The notes beneath the pieces were generated by a model. That model worked only from the letters and a program-made list of their open reading frames with translations. It was not told the origin of the DNA and did not search any database. This document shows, piece after piece, positions 12,286 to 24,229 of a DNA stretch of 64,000 bases. Source of the DNA: Echinometra lucunter (taxonomy: Eukaryota; Echinodermata; Echinoidea; Camarodonta; Echinometridae); assembly GCA_029962745.1 (NCBI GenBank), contig CM057165.1, forward strand, positions 19,567,226 through 19,631,225, given 5' to 3'. Numbering within the stretch: the first letter of the stretch is position 1; each line of letters opens with the position of its first letter. The position numbers were made by a program, and so were the translations under genes.

Positions 12286-12785
12286 NNNNNNNNNNNNNNN
12301 NNNNNNNNNNNNNNNNNNNNNNNNNNNNNNNNNNNNNNNNNNNNNNNNNNNNNNNNNNNNNNNNNNNNNNNNNNNNNNNNNNNNNNNNNNNNNNNNNNNN
12401 NNNNNNNNNNNNNNNNNNNNNNNNNNNNNNNNNNNNNNNNNNNNNNNNNNNNNNNNNNNNNNNNNNNNNNNNNNNNNNNNNNNNNNNNNNNNNNNNNNNN
12501 NNNNNNNNNNNNNNNNNNNNNNNNNNNNNNNNNNNNNNNNNNNNNNNNNNNNNNNNNNNNNNNNNNNNNNNNNNNNNNNNNNNNNNNNNNNNNNNNNNNN
12601 NNNNNNNNNNNNNNNNNNNNNNNNNNNNNNNNNNNNNNNNNNNNNNNNNNNNNNNNNNNNNNNNNNNNNNNNNNNNNNNNNNNNNNNNNNNNNNNNNNNN
12701 NNNNNNNNNNNNNNNNNNNNNNNNNNNNNNNNNNNNNNNNNNNNNNNNNNNNNNNNNNNNNNNNNNNNNNNNNNNNNNNNNNNNN
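12286..12785. other. Assembly gap, 500 N
   Basis: Exactly 500 undetermined bases directly next to a CAT/CAC microsatellite. The round number suggests a placeholder, so the real size is unknown. Confidence 0.98.
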
Positions 12786-13125
12786 CACAACCATACATCA
12801 CTACCACCATCATCATCACCATAAGCACTATCATCATCATCATCAATATCGTCACCATCACCAACAGCATACCCACCACCACCACCAAACACCACTACAA
12901 CCACCACCATCATCATTATTATTATCATTCACTATCATGAACATCATTACCGTAATCACTATCATCAATATCATCATCATCACCACCACCACCACCACCG
13001 GCACCACCAAACACCACTACCACCACTATCATCACCATCAGCACTATCATCATGATCATCCTCAGTATCATCACCACCACCCCCACCACCATTACCATCA
13101 TCTTCATCACCATCAACAAAACCAT
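12786..13125. repeat. (CAT/CAC)n trinucleotide microsatellite
   Basis: Imperfect runs of CAT, CAC and ACC trinucleotides continue from the gap to about 13125. They give His/Thr/Ile or Met/Val/Asp open frames in every phase; none is a gene. Confidence 0.9.
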
Positions 13126-13450
13126 TATCCATCCATGGTTTCTCTTCAGATCACAACAAGAGGGAGCCACAAGCATTGTCCTAATATTCCAACATCACCA
13201 TCACAAGTATCACTAGAATGTCTTCCCTCTCAGCATCATCCATCACACATGGACAATTTCAGTGAAGTTTTCCTTTTTTTCTTGGAAATGGTGCATCAGC
13301 ACTAGCCTTTTTCTCATCATTACAATACGTGTAAGGTACAATATTAAGAACTGATACTAAATTCATTTACTAATATACATGTACATTAAAGATGACATCA
13401 CTGATAATGATCCTCATTAATCATAAAAATCATCAGAAATGTCAGCAGGA

Positions 13451-13600
13451 GCATCATCATCATCATCCCCATCACCTTCATCACCATCATCATCATCATC
13501 ACCATCTCCATCATCACCACCACCATCATCATCATCATCATCATTATCCCTGATACCAAATCCCCCGTTATCTTATCTCTTTCATCATCATCATCCTTTG
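13451..13600. repeat. Second (CAT/CAC)n microsatellite
   Basis: Imperfect ATC/CAT runs about 330 bp after the first block. The serine/proline-rich 107-codon open frame at 13439-13762 is a by-product. Confidence 0.9.
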
Positions 13601-13983
13601 TTTGACCTCTGGAGTAACATTTGCTCAATTCCCTGCATCCTTTTTCTCAGCGTGGGACAAACCATCAAAACCATCGACTCCATTGAGCACAGCACGAGAT
13701 GGCATCAGAGGCGCCGGCTTCTAGAAGGCATGCTGGTTAAGGAATGCTCCCAAACATGCTAGGAATAGTTTGAGGTGAAAAACTGTTTCTCTCATGCATG
13801 CCGACATGCCTCAATAGAGAACACATCTACAGGACAAGTAATCAATTGAGAAGAAACATTTCATTGACCAGTACACTGGTAGACTAAAACAGTCTTCACA
13901 ATAGAGGATATATTTGTAGTCTTGCTAGATGTATGTTGCTATTGGCTACCTTATGCAACATGCAAATTGCAAAGCATCCCACG

Positions 13984-14862
13984 CAGGGTTCTCACTAGAA
14001 AAAAATCCTCACACGGTTCCCACTCTGCGCAAAGCGTGGAAGTTTCGTAAGTTTTACGGAATAACACCTAAAGTTAGGTGTGGCGGCAGTATATGCTATA
14101 GTAAAAGGATGAAAAATACTTCTTGGTAAGCAGGAGTTGTCTACTAATGGCATAAAAGTAAAAATACATTGCCAAAAAGCAAAACAATCTGTGACATTTA
14201 TCATTATTGTTAGGAATAAATACTCCAATATTTTTTTACCCTTGTTGCCAAGCATGGTGCAGCAATTTCACACATGGTTCTTCCTTGTCTGAAACCCTTG
14301 ACGCATGGTATTGGAACCATGGGTGTTATGTACTGGCGAGAACCATGATCCCACGTATGTATGCACAGAAGCCATTTAGTCCCATTCACACATACAAAAG
14401 AAAGGTACTCTCAACAAAAATGACTTGAAAAAAGAATCTCTCATAGTCTCACTCCATCATGAATTGAAAGTACATGTACAATTACTGCACAAATCACAAC
14501 ATGTAACACCATGGTTCTCGCCAGTACATAACACCCATGGTTCCAGTACCATGCATAAAGGATTTCAGACAAGGAAGAACCATGTGTGAAATTGCTGCAC
14601 CATGCGTAGCAACAAGGGTAAAAAATATTGGAGTATATATTCCTAACAATAATGATAAATGTCACAGATTGTTTTGCTTTTTGGCAATGTATTTTCACTT
14701 TTATGCCATTAGTAGACAACTCCTGCTTATTTTTCATCCTTTTACTACAGCATATACTGCCGCCACACCTAACTTTAGGTTTTATTCCGTAAAAAGTCCA
14801 TAACTTCCACGCTTTGCGCAGAGTGGGAACCGTGTGTGGATTTTTTTCTAGTGAGAACCCTG
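13984..14862. mobile_element. Foldback element with arms of about 370 bp
   Basis: The left arm from CAGGGTTCTCACTAG to about 14350 is matched by a nearly identical inverted arm from about 14505 to CTAGTGAGAACCCTG. The spacer of about 150 bp is unrelated AT-rich DNA. The CAGGG ends resemble hAT-type ends, but flanks show no 8-bp duplication. The 168-codon minus-strand frame is a shadow of the arm. Confidence 0.85.
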
Positions 14863-15069
14863 TGTAACACTGCATCTGAACTACATGTACATGTATGCAA
14901 GATGTAGACTGGCTAGCAAACACCCAGTTCTGGCTGCCATCACACAAATGTAGATGATTTAAGTTTCACTTAATGCATATTTTGTGTCAAATTAGTGTCT
15001 ACGGGTAAAGACTAAATCCTACCAGGACGCTATTAAGAATGTGCTTTCTTCTGAAGATGTGAACATGTT

Positions 15070-15145
15070 GAAGAGGGATAACAGCTCAGTGGTCAAGCAC
15101 TGACCTCATAACCAGGAGGTCCGGAGTTCAAAATAACCTAGAAAC
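15070..15145 (+). repeat. Degenerate tRNA-like SINE head
   Basis: ACAGCTCAGTGGTCAAGCAC resembles a tRNA A box and D arm; AGGTCCGGAGTTCAAA follows at tRNA spacing as a B-box-like segment. The acceptor stem is not recognisable. Confidence 0.45.
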
Positions 15146-15291
15146 CATAAGCACATAGTGCCATTTCATAAGACCTTGGATAGGGAACAAAGTCTTTCAT
15201 GTACATTGTGTAGGTCCATCTTACATGTACATGTATATTCATGTATTGTTACATGTACACAATGTATCTACAAACAAATGTAAACATTTTT

Positions 15292-15695
15292 TTAACCCAT
15301 TCGTGACAGGAATTATTTAAAGCCTAATTTGATCAGCTTTTATTCTTCAAATTGGCAACACCAACATTTTTCTTTTATTGCTACATTTTTCTTGTATCTG
15401 AAATAAATATAAATTGACAGAATGTATGATGAGAAGTCATAAAGTTGCCAGTTTGCAGGGAAAAACAGTAATTTTAACATTTCATCGCGTTGCCAATTTA
15501 AGGATTTTAACGCTTATTTTCCTTTAAAAAAATTTCAGCATCAAACAACAAATATTGATGCAACAAAAATGGGAACAATATGTGTAGATTTTTTTGCTCT
15601 TTCTGCTCATGTATTTGGTATAATATTCAGGGCTCTGCATCAAAAGTTATTAGACCAAACCACAAAATGTGGACCCTCTGTCACAAATGGGTTAA
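15292..15695. mobile_element. TTAA-flanked element with CCCATTYGTGACAG ends (piggyBac-like)
   Basis: TTAA flanks both sides, and CCCATTCGTGACAG at the left is mirrored by CTGTCACAAATGGG at the right. A TTAA target and CCC start are typical of piggyBac-type elements. The interior of about 400 bp has no transposase. A second copy runs off the left window edge. Confidence 0.8.
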
Positions 15696-16730
15696 GCAAC
15701 CAGGTGAAATAAACATATTCTCAAGACTAAAAAAATTATCCAAGGACTAAGCCAAAGCATATTAAAATTCAAACACTGGAATTAAGAGAATAAATTCATA
15801 TTGAAACCATGGTTCACATGTATGTTCAGTGTGAATAAGGGTAAAAAAGCACAAAAACGCGTATGCAAGCGCACTGCCACCCGCCCAGTGGACAAGAGGA
15901 CATGCGCATTTTACTCTTTTGGAGATTTAGACCATGGTTTAAATTTAAACCTCTTTTGTGAATTAGGGACAAAGAGTAAACTGAATGATTGAATGGGAAA
16001 TAATGCTTTTCTAATGTACACGTACATGTACATGTCGCACCTACTATTTTCTATTGCAATTTCTGTATAGCATTTCAACTGACATGTACATGTACATCTG
16101 TGGGAGGAATGAGATTTAAAAATGTAAAAGCAAAGGAAACACAGATCATTCCACGAAGATGTGTGTACAGTACATTTACATGTACATGTATTTAACTTTC
16201 CCATGTTTCTCTCACAATTAATGCACAATGTTATTTACACCCATAAACTCACATACACAATGTCTCCGTTCACATGCACTTTCCTGTAATAAAAAGGGGC
16301 CTTTAGGCTCACCAGGGAGAGACGGATTGATGTTATCATCTGCCATGCGCCCAGGCCTTAACTCTGCATCGCAATTACCTGTCGGCCTACGTGACTGTTA
16401 TTCAATCCAAGCATACTCTCATGCTGTAACATGTTAAGTACAGGCATGAGGAATCATATGCCTCGTTCCACTGTAGAGTTCGCGTACATCACGTTGATCA
16501 TTCTTTATTCAGCATCCAGCATCATTACGGGTGGATTTTGCTGGTGACATTTAACAGAAATGGAAGCAGTGACATGTAATATGTGCTTCTAATTGAATGT
16601 AATTTACATTGTACTTATCGTTTTCTTTTTTTTTAAAGGGAAGAAAGGAGTTCCATCTCAGTGAATCTCAAAGTGATTACAGTCATACATCACTGTGTGA
16701 ACCACAAGTATTTTCTGTCTGATTTCTCTT
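15696..16730. other. Non-coding stretch rich in TACATGTA
   Basis: ACATGTACATGT words cluster at 16016-16035, 16083 and 16172-16190. Short open frames at 15801-15992 and 16228-16437 have no recognisable family. Confidence 0.4.
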
Positions 16731-17130
16731 CTTTTCTCTCTCTTCCTCTCTCTTCTTCTCTCTCGCTCCCCTTTCTATCGCTGTCTCCATCTCTCATTAT
16801 CTTTCTGTCTCATTCTTTCTCTCATGATTAACAATGTATTCCTGTTCAAGCATCTCTTTCTTCATTTCTCTTTTGCTAGAAATTTCTCCATCTTCATGAC
16901 TAATCTTAAAAATTGTTTCACTGCCGAGGTCCATCTCTCTCTCTGTCTCTCTCTGTCTCACACACACACACACATACACTTCCTCTATTCTGTTCCCCCA
17001 CTCCTCCCCTCCCTTCCCTCCTCCTCCCCCCCCCCCCCCCCCCCCTTCCCCCTCTCTCCTCTTCTCTCCTCTTTCATCGTCTCCCTCCCCAGCCAACATC
17101 TATCATCCAAGATCTCCTCACATCGTGATG
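16727..17130. repeat. Polypyrimidine tract with (CT)n, (CA)n and poly-C
   Basis: An almost pure C/T stretch contains a CACACACA run near 16961 and a C-run at about 17027-17045. Overlapping Ser/Leu/Pro or Arg/Glu/Gly frames are artefacts. Confidence 0.85.
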
Positions 17131-18168
17131 ACTGAATGACAGCATGATCCCAACATCATCAGATTTCACCTCCCATCATCCATGCTCTGATACATTTTGG
17201 CATTGCATAGCTTAGTGGGAAAATGCATAATTCTGCCTGTATACATGTACATGCATCCCATCCCCTCATCCTGAATGTGAAGAGAGACCTTAGCTTGTAT
17301 CCATGTATTCAAGTGTGTTTTGTGCAAAATCATTAGTGTCATTCTTATGTATGATATGTAATCTTTGCTTGGAAAGGCACAGACAATTTCATGATACATG
17401 TAAGTTTCAATACAGTTGGTAAACTACATCTCCATGTACCAAGCATGTTTTCTATTCTGACCTATCTCTGTATACATTTTCTTTAAGCGCATTTAAGGAC
17501 TTTCATATAAGTGATATGCACAATATAATCAACATTCATTATTATCATTATTATTCCTGACTGTGTATAATCTCTTGAAAATCATTTGGTAAGATATCAA
17601 AATGATTGGATGATACATGCAGGATCAGGTATGTAATCTTTGCTTGAAAAGGCATAATGGATAATTTCAGGTGATGAGTTTCAATACTGTTGGTAAGTTA
17701 CATCCAAATTTTTCCAAGGCATGTTCACAAATGCTTCTTGCATCTTGAGCGAAAGATATTTCCTCATAGTGCCCCCCCCCCATGGAAAAGGTTCCTGTAA
17801 AACCTAATCCTTGAAGAAATAAAATTCCTGATCTTTAGTCTGTATTACAACAAAAACATCACAATACTAGATATCAAACTGACAATCTACATGTATTGAA
17901 TATTTTCATCGTTATAAAAACTTATCTTCATAAGATGTTAACGTAGTATTAGAAATATCACTGCCTGAATTGAAAGACTATCCTGCTCTACTCACCAACA
18001 GAAGTATGTAATCTTCTGCATGAGAGATATGAAAATACATTTTAAAAACATCATGATACAAAATTGGTAATTATGAGTATCTTAATTCGCACAAAGCTTA
18101 TATTAGAGCTTTGGTATTATCTATCGATACTGATATTAGAGACATAGGTGTTGGGGCACTTACTCCCA
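17131..18168. other. Unassigned non-coding stretch with a weak repeat
   Basis: ATGTAATCTTTGCTTG and a following AAAGGCA recur near 17355 and 17630. A shorter match appears at 18006. No exon could be supported. Confidence 0.35.
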
Positions 18169-18339
18169 GGGCCCCATTGCATAAAACTTACCACTAATGG
18201 TACATGTAACTCTGCCATCAATTGCACCATGGTAAAATTGCTAAACAGCCAATCAAATTCAAGATTTCCATGGAAGTTACATACATGTACAATTGATGGT
18301 AAAGTTACTATCAATGGTAAGTTTTATGCAACAGGGCCC
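18169..18339. mobile_element. Short palindromic element (171 bp)
   Basis: GCATAAAACTTACCA near the left edge is mirrored by TGGTAAGTTTTATGC near the right; GGGCCC stands at both ends. The interior is itself partly palindromic (ACATGTA, ATTGATGGTA). It shares ends with the 2555-2700 element. Confidence 0.75.
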
Positions 18340-18659
18340 AGATCTAATTGCATCACAGCATGCATTCAATCAATCAACCTATAATCATAATGCCCTTCTT
18401 GTCTTCAAGCATGATTATTTTCTTACCTGACATTACATCTTTGGTGACCTTGATTATTCATTACTAACATTTTATCTGAAGAATCCCATTTTAATACTCA
18501 ACCTGCAAGAACACAATATAGATTAAGCAGAGAAAACTTCCCTTTTGCCAGAATGAAGTTTCCAGCAACAGAAATCAATATCACAGCTGTACTTACCAAA
18601 GTACTCTTTCTTTACTATGGGATTGGGAGAATTTATTACAGTGTGTTATTATCATTATT

Positions 18660-18905
18660 AGTTTTTTTTTAAATCTCCAAATTTTATTGTCCGAAAATGG
18701 AAATTCTTTTTGCCCATATTGACGGTGGGCCTGGCAGCCACACAGCAGCGCCAGATCAACGTTGCTCTATCCTTTTCCATTCTTGAACGCCAAAGAAGGT
18801 AGCAGCAACTCCCATCTTTTAATGTCTTTTGGTATGACGTGGCCGGGGTTCGAACCCACGACCTCCCGATTGTGAGGCGGACACTCTGCCTACTGAGCCA
18901 ACACA
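18660..18905 (-). repeat. tRNA-derived SINE, minus strand
   Basis: On the minus strand, TTGGCTCAGTAGGCAGAGTG (A box/D arm) is followed at tRNA spacing by GTGGGTTCGAACCCC (B box). A non-tRNA body of about 170 bp follows and ends near an A-run and a TAATAATGATAA tail. The next 80 bp (18905-18985) is a TATCATTAT microsatellite. Confidence 0.75.
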
Positions 18906-18915
18906 CTCTTATCAT

Positions 18916-21900
18916 TTTTATCATTACTATTATTATTATCAATATACTTATCATTTTCATTATCATTATCATTATTATTATTTCATGGATATTTTCCACT
19001 TATAAATTTACAACATGGTGGCAGCGGTGGGATGCAAATTCACTGTGTACACAGAAATGACTGCTGAGGTCCTACACCACTCCATATGTAATTAACCCAT
19101 TAACTACTGAATTCTCGAATTCCCATAGGTTTAATACAGGGACAACCCAGTTCCAGTATGCAATGTGTTGAGAAATTTATTGAACACAAATAATGCATGT
19201 TTCAAACTTTCACAGACAGGAAGGCCTTCATGTAACGTACATGAAAATAATGCAGTTGCATAAATATCCTAGATCAATACACTATTACTTATTGTTGTTT
19301 ACCGCACACACTATTTCCTCCCATTCTCAGCTAACATTAAGCTTTTTACAATAAAATTTTAGAATCTTGGTGATTCATGCATCAATGCCCATTTAATGCA
19401 CAATCCATTAAACGACAGAGAAGATAAAAATTCATAATGGACTTTGTGCACTGTGCATCAGACTAATAATTGGAGAGCCATACAAATATATACGGTACTT
19501 CAATAATTCCACTATAGATGTATGTATGCTTGGCTTCATAAAACAGGCTATGCCATGCATTTTCCAATATTGAATTCATGTTATTCAGCAGCACAGAATT
19601 TACTTGCAGACCGGAATGCCATCTATCTATATAGTATGAAAAGGTATTCACTTGGTTCCTTTTTACATGCAGGAATGCACATTGTATGCATGGAGAAGGC
19701 TGACAAATGTTTTTATCAAAGAATTCATATAACATCATTTCTGTCAAGCTTACATGTACATGATCATTGTTACATCAGTAGGATGTACTTGCACAATGAT
19801 CAAGGAATTCACCAGGGATCAATGAAATAATCAAAGCAATAGTAAGAGTTTAACTGTTAGAATAATAGACTGTTCTTTACCTGTTGAGCACAATTCCATT
19901 TCAGTATAACACACTTTCCGCAGACCCCAGCCCAAATTATCTCACCCATGCTTTATTCAAGGCCCCCAGTGGGTTTAAAAATTTGTCACTGTCTTAGTCC
20001 CTTGAAAATTATCAAATTCTTTATTATTTCTCTGCATGAGATGTACTGTCTAGATATGTGCAAAATAAAATTACCGTTACTAACTTTATGTTACATTGTT
20101 AGTTAGTAGGAGTCACATCAATCATATTGGAGAAACGTGATGCCAGACTCAACTTTGTATCATACTCAATTCAGATTTCACAAACATCAAACAGCCACTG
20201 ACTTGATTTAAAGTAATTTGCACAGACCCATAACTAAGAGAATTTAAGATCCTTTATCTACATGTAGACTACATGTAGTTATTTAGCATGTTTACAGATA
20301 CAACAGACTTGAGTTACAGATGGATCGCACGAAAATTCAGTCAGCTTACCGGTTGTTGTGAGACTCTGAGTGTGGTTATATTCCGTTTTGCCCCAGGGCC
20401 AAGGCACAAGAAGAAGACATTTGCAACCTGTAACGTTAGGCTAATCAGAAAATTCACTGTCTGCTACTTTATTAACCTCGTGAAAGCGCAGTAATTTATA
20501 TGAATGCGGGATTTCGTCCTAGCTAGGAGATGGTTTCAGCATTATAAGATGCACGGCCTCATTCACCTTGAAATGCGTGTATTCCGCCTTCTAACATGCC
20601 GCCTCCACTTACGTTTACCAAGGTAACCTCATCTCATCTAACTGTTAAAAATCGTACTCTGCTTTGCCTGCATGTACGTATATGCCGACGATACCCGATG
20701 TCCTCAAACTCCAGTCACACAAAAGGTAACCGACTCCTGACCGAACACCAAATTATGCCACCTCTATTCGCCAAAAATCGGTCGATTGGGATGCAGTTTG
20801 AAGAATTCTCCGCTTTGTGTGGCTGAGGTACGCATGAGTCATCAAGCCACACAGCTAGCTAGCGTATAACCTCACCAGCCTTGGTTGTACACATTACATA
20901 GGGGTTGTGTTTACATAGTGGATTTATCTACGTCTGGACAGGGTTCACACAATTTTTTAGACGGTATTGTGTTTGGTCATTGTGTTTATTCAGTTGAGGG
21001 TGTGCGGTAATCCATTATAGTTCCTCATTTGATAGAATGGTAACAAAGGACATAGGATCACATTATCATGATTACTATGGGGCACAAGAAAATAACTGTA
21101 TAGCTATAGAAAGGACATATTCAGAACGAAAGGTGAGAAGAAAAAAAAATACCCCAACTGCTCTATTCAAATCGGGTTTTTTTCCTCAAGACAAAGCGTT
21201 TAGATGACAGGGAGTGATGATGGGGGGGGGGGAGGGGGGGAGGGGGAGGGGGTAAGAGGTAAGACAAGTTCATTCTCCCCCAGTTCCTGCACAAATCAAT
21301 GATAAGTATAGCTTAAAAAAACCTGAAGTACTGAAGAGGCTACCCTGGGTAACAAGACATATTATTATTATAGATCCTTTTGCTTTTCCATCCCTGTCCC
21401 CCCCCCCCCCCCCTAGAGGGAAAATCTCAGAGGGAACATGTCCCCCCCCCCCCCCCCCCCTGCAAAACCAAATCTGGCATATCGGTAAACACAATAACAT
21501 TTGCCCCCCCCCCCCATACACACACACATACACACATACAAACAAAATACCCAAAACCCATAACCTTCCTGAGACAAATGTGTGAGCAAAAAAACATGAA
21601 TGTGTATATTTCCTCCAGCCATTCTTTCTTCTCGTAGAGAATTCTGGGATTTTGAAAATTAAGGCACCTAAAATAACGATATGAGCGCCTTTCTTTTTGA
21701 TTTTGGGTTCCCTTCAAGTTTATCGGGGCCACCATAGTGCTGCCACTCACTGTAAGTGATCCATCCAGCTTACATTTTGCGGGACATTGTGTAATTTCTC
21801 AAACTTCATACCAAACTGGTTCAGTTTTCTTATAAGGGACCCTCTTCAATAGAATAATAATTTTTATTCTAAAAAAGAAATCACTCAAATCAGATCAAAT

Positions 21901-22125
21901 GTTTGAGGTTTTTATTTGTTTTTTGTTTGTTTGTTTATTCAAGTGTGGTTTGAATGTTTTTGTTGGTTTATTTGTTTTTAAGTTGTTCTTGTTGTTTTTC
22001 TGTTGATTTTTATAAGTTTTTTTTGTTGGTTGGTTGGTTGGTTGGTCGGGTGTTTGTTTGTCATGCATTTTGTGTTTTTTTTTTTATTAACAAATGAGGC
22101 AAATAATAATAATAATGTTTTTATA
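18916..22125. other. Non-coding stretch, C/G-run rich
   Basis: Includes G-rich DNA at 21221-21252 and C-runs near 21400, 21443 and 21505. The 20280-20840 part has more CpG than its surroundings and could be a promoter or first exon, but no coding exon can be supported. Confidence 0.35.
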
Positions 22126-22199
22126 AATGATGAGAATGATAATAATAATTAACCGCAAAAGTAAGAATGAAAATGAAATAGTCAAATCAGACATTTTTC

Positions 22200-22360
22200 T
22201 TTTCTATTCTTCAACAAATCTTATGCCGATTGTATACTATATTTCGTGTCTGTATGTCTCTGTGTTTTTCATTCTTCCCTTTTGCTCTGCATGTAAACAA
22301 AACAAATACTAGTATCCATATGTGGACAATAAACGATAAATTGAATTGAAATGTATTGAA
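22200..22360 (+). mobile_element. Probable 3' end of a non-LTR retrotransposon
   Basis: Ends with GGACAATAAACGATAAATTG and then ATTGAAAT-type short repeats, the form of CR1/Jockey-like 3' tails. No coding remnant can be seen, so this rests on the tail alone. Confidence 0.35.
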
Positions 22361-23717
22361 ATATCCTTATTTTCAGTAATGTATTCTCTTTGCTGATGCC
22401 AGCTATAAGGCATGCATTCAGAAAATAATAGAGCAGTTTAAGTATAATGCATATTTCCAATTTCAAAATCCTATATTTCGTGCAAACCTATCTCAATGAG
22501 ACATGAATAACCATACCTCGTTGTGCTTAGATTGGCAGTGATGGCCAACCAGATGCTATTATGACAAATTAGAAAAATTACAATTCGCATATATAGTTCA
22601 TAAAATTTACTTCGAATGTTTTATTCTGAACCTTTGTTTTGCATGAGTTTTACACTATCTGACCCAATATACATAGTCTTGCATGCATCTGCCATTGCTA
22701 GAGGGGCGATAGTGTTCAGGAAATTAAATTTCCACCACAATTCTTCGAAATTGATGTAATAATTATGCCCACATGCAGGGGAAAGGGACACTGGTCAATA
22801 ACTCGGGATGAAAATGGAGGAGATATAACCGATCGAGAGGTAGGAAAACTAGGAATATATAAACTTACTTACTCTTAGAAAAAATTATGCTGATTAGAAC
22901 CCCCTTCCCCCCCCCCCCCACACATTTGAAACCTTTAAAGGTTCTTCAAAGAACCATTATCAAGAGGTATTTATGTAAAATTCATGCAAAAAATGATAAT
23001 AAATCATGAACAGGTCACCTTCAACTCCACTTCCTACACTCCACATTCTGTTGAATACCATTCACATTCTACCTCCCAGTTGCATTAAGACATCATGGGA
23101 AATTTATGCATCATTTTCTCAAAGGCTATCCCCATTTGTGAGGTTATTATCATCCTAATAGGGTCATGAATTTTGAATGATGGGGCATCCTTCATGGGAA
23201 AGATATAGGCCGTGAGATAGGTGCCTTACTGCATAATATATTATTCTCAACACAGGCAGAGTCCATACCTTGCCCACATAATGACTTTTGTCACTTTTGC
23301 TTGGGATTTCTTTCACTCTACCGTGTGTAATATTCATTTAACTATAGGTTTCATAATGCTATTTTCAGTATATCTCATTCTCTCTCTTTCTCTGCATCTT
23401 CATTTCAAAATCTTAATCCTGCCTTTGACAAATAATATTCTTTGAAAATGTACCCCCCCCCCCATCCCCGACCACCTTGAATCCTAAATCAATTTTTTTT
23501 TGTGTGTTTCTGAATCAAATAATTCAATTAGTTATTTAGTTAGGGAGGAAACATTGAGTGCTTTAGACATATTCTAGATCATCGACCTCTCACTATCTTG
23601 TTTTTGCCAAAAGATGACAGTCTTCTAGTTTCCCAATAATCAGTTATAGAACGGATCTGAAAATCAGAGTCGATTCCCGTTCCTTGTGTACAACACAAAC
23701 CTGAGATAGGTATCCGA

Positions 23718-23727
23718 TATATAAAAG
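23718..23727 (+). promoter_or_regulatory. TATA-like box upstream of the foldback insertion
   Basis: TATATAAAAG matches the TATA consensus. It lies 23 bp before the left target duplication. In the pre-insertion allele it would have been about 90 bp upstream of the snapin ATG, placing a start site almost exactly at the insertion point. That link is inference. Confidence 0.35.
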
Positions 23728-23741
23728 TTATGTCTCAACCC

Positions 23742-23750
23742 TATTTGTAC
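23742..23750. repeat. Left target-site duplication of the foldback transposon
   Basis: TATTTGTAC occurs here and again at 33199-33207, directly outside the two element ends. Confidence 0.9.
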
Positions 23751-24229
23751 GGTAGGCAATATTTTGGAACAAGTAGCGGGCTGCGCACGGCACTACGTGA
23801 AGAAAATGTCGACTAGGTAAGACCGCCCCTAATGAATATGCATAAGTCCATGGCGGCGCTCGGCTCACTGCTCTTCATCTGAATTAGATTCAAATTTCTT
23901 ACCTGTTTGGCCTAGCATGGAAGTTTGAGGAACACGCAGAATTCAGCTTGGAACTAGTAAAATGCAAAAATTATTGATGCAAGTAATCGTATGAAGTATG
24001 ACGTCAAAAAATACCATACAAACGATACCAATATTAGAACACGCAAGATTTGCGTTGGAAACATTCGGGAACCATGCACTGTCTCCAGTGGAGAGATGAA
24101 TGGTTCAAAAATAATAGAGTCACAACAAAATAACCTAAAAGTTCAAATCTGCATTCTCCGTGATCCAAAATTTCTATCGCGGTATTGTATTGTTTTGACT
24201 ACATAATATACTTTCATTGATTAATTGCA

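Noticed and set aside
12062..13305. Long open frames of 170-347 codons
   Set aside because: Most of their length is the N gap; the rest is CAT/CAC microsatellite.
14441..14947. 168-codon minus-strand frame
   Set aside because: It lies in the arm of the 13984-14862 foldback element, and part of it is also readable in the opposite arm; no family resemblance.
16375..16440. Possible 45-base minus-strand exon between TTACAG and GTAATT
   Set aside because: The splice signals are plausible, but there is no neighbouring exon or recognisable peptide; such short matches are expected by chance.
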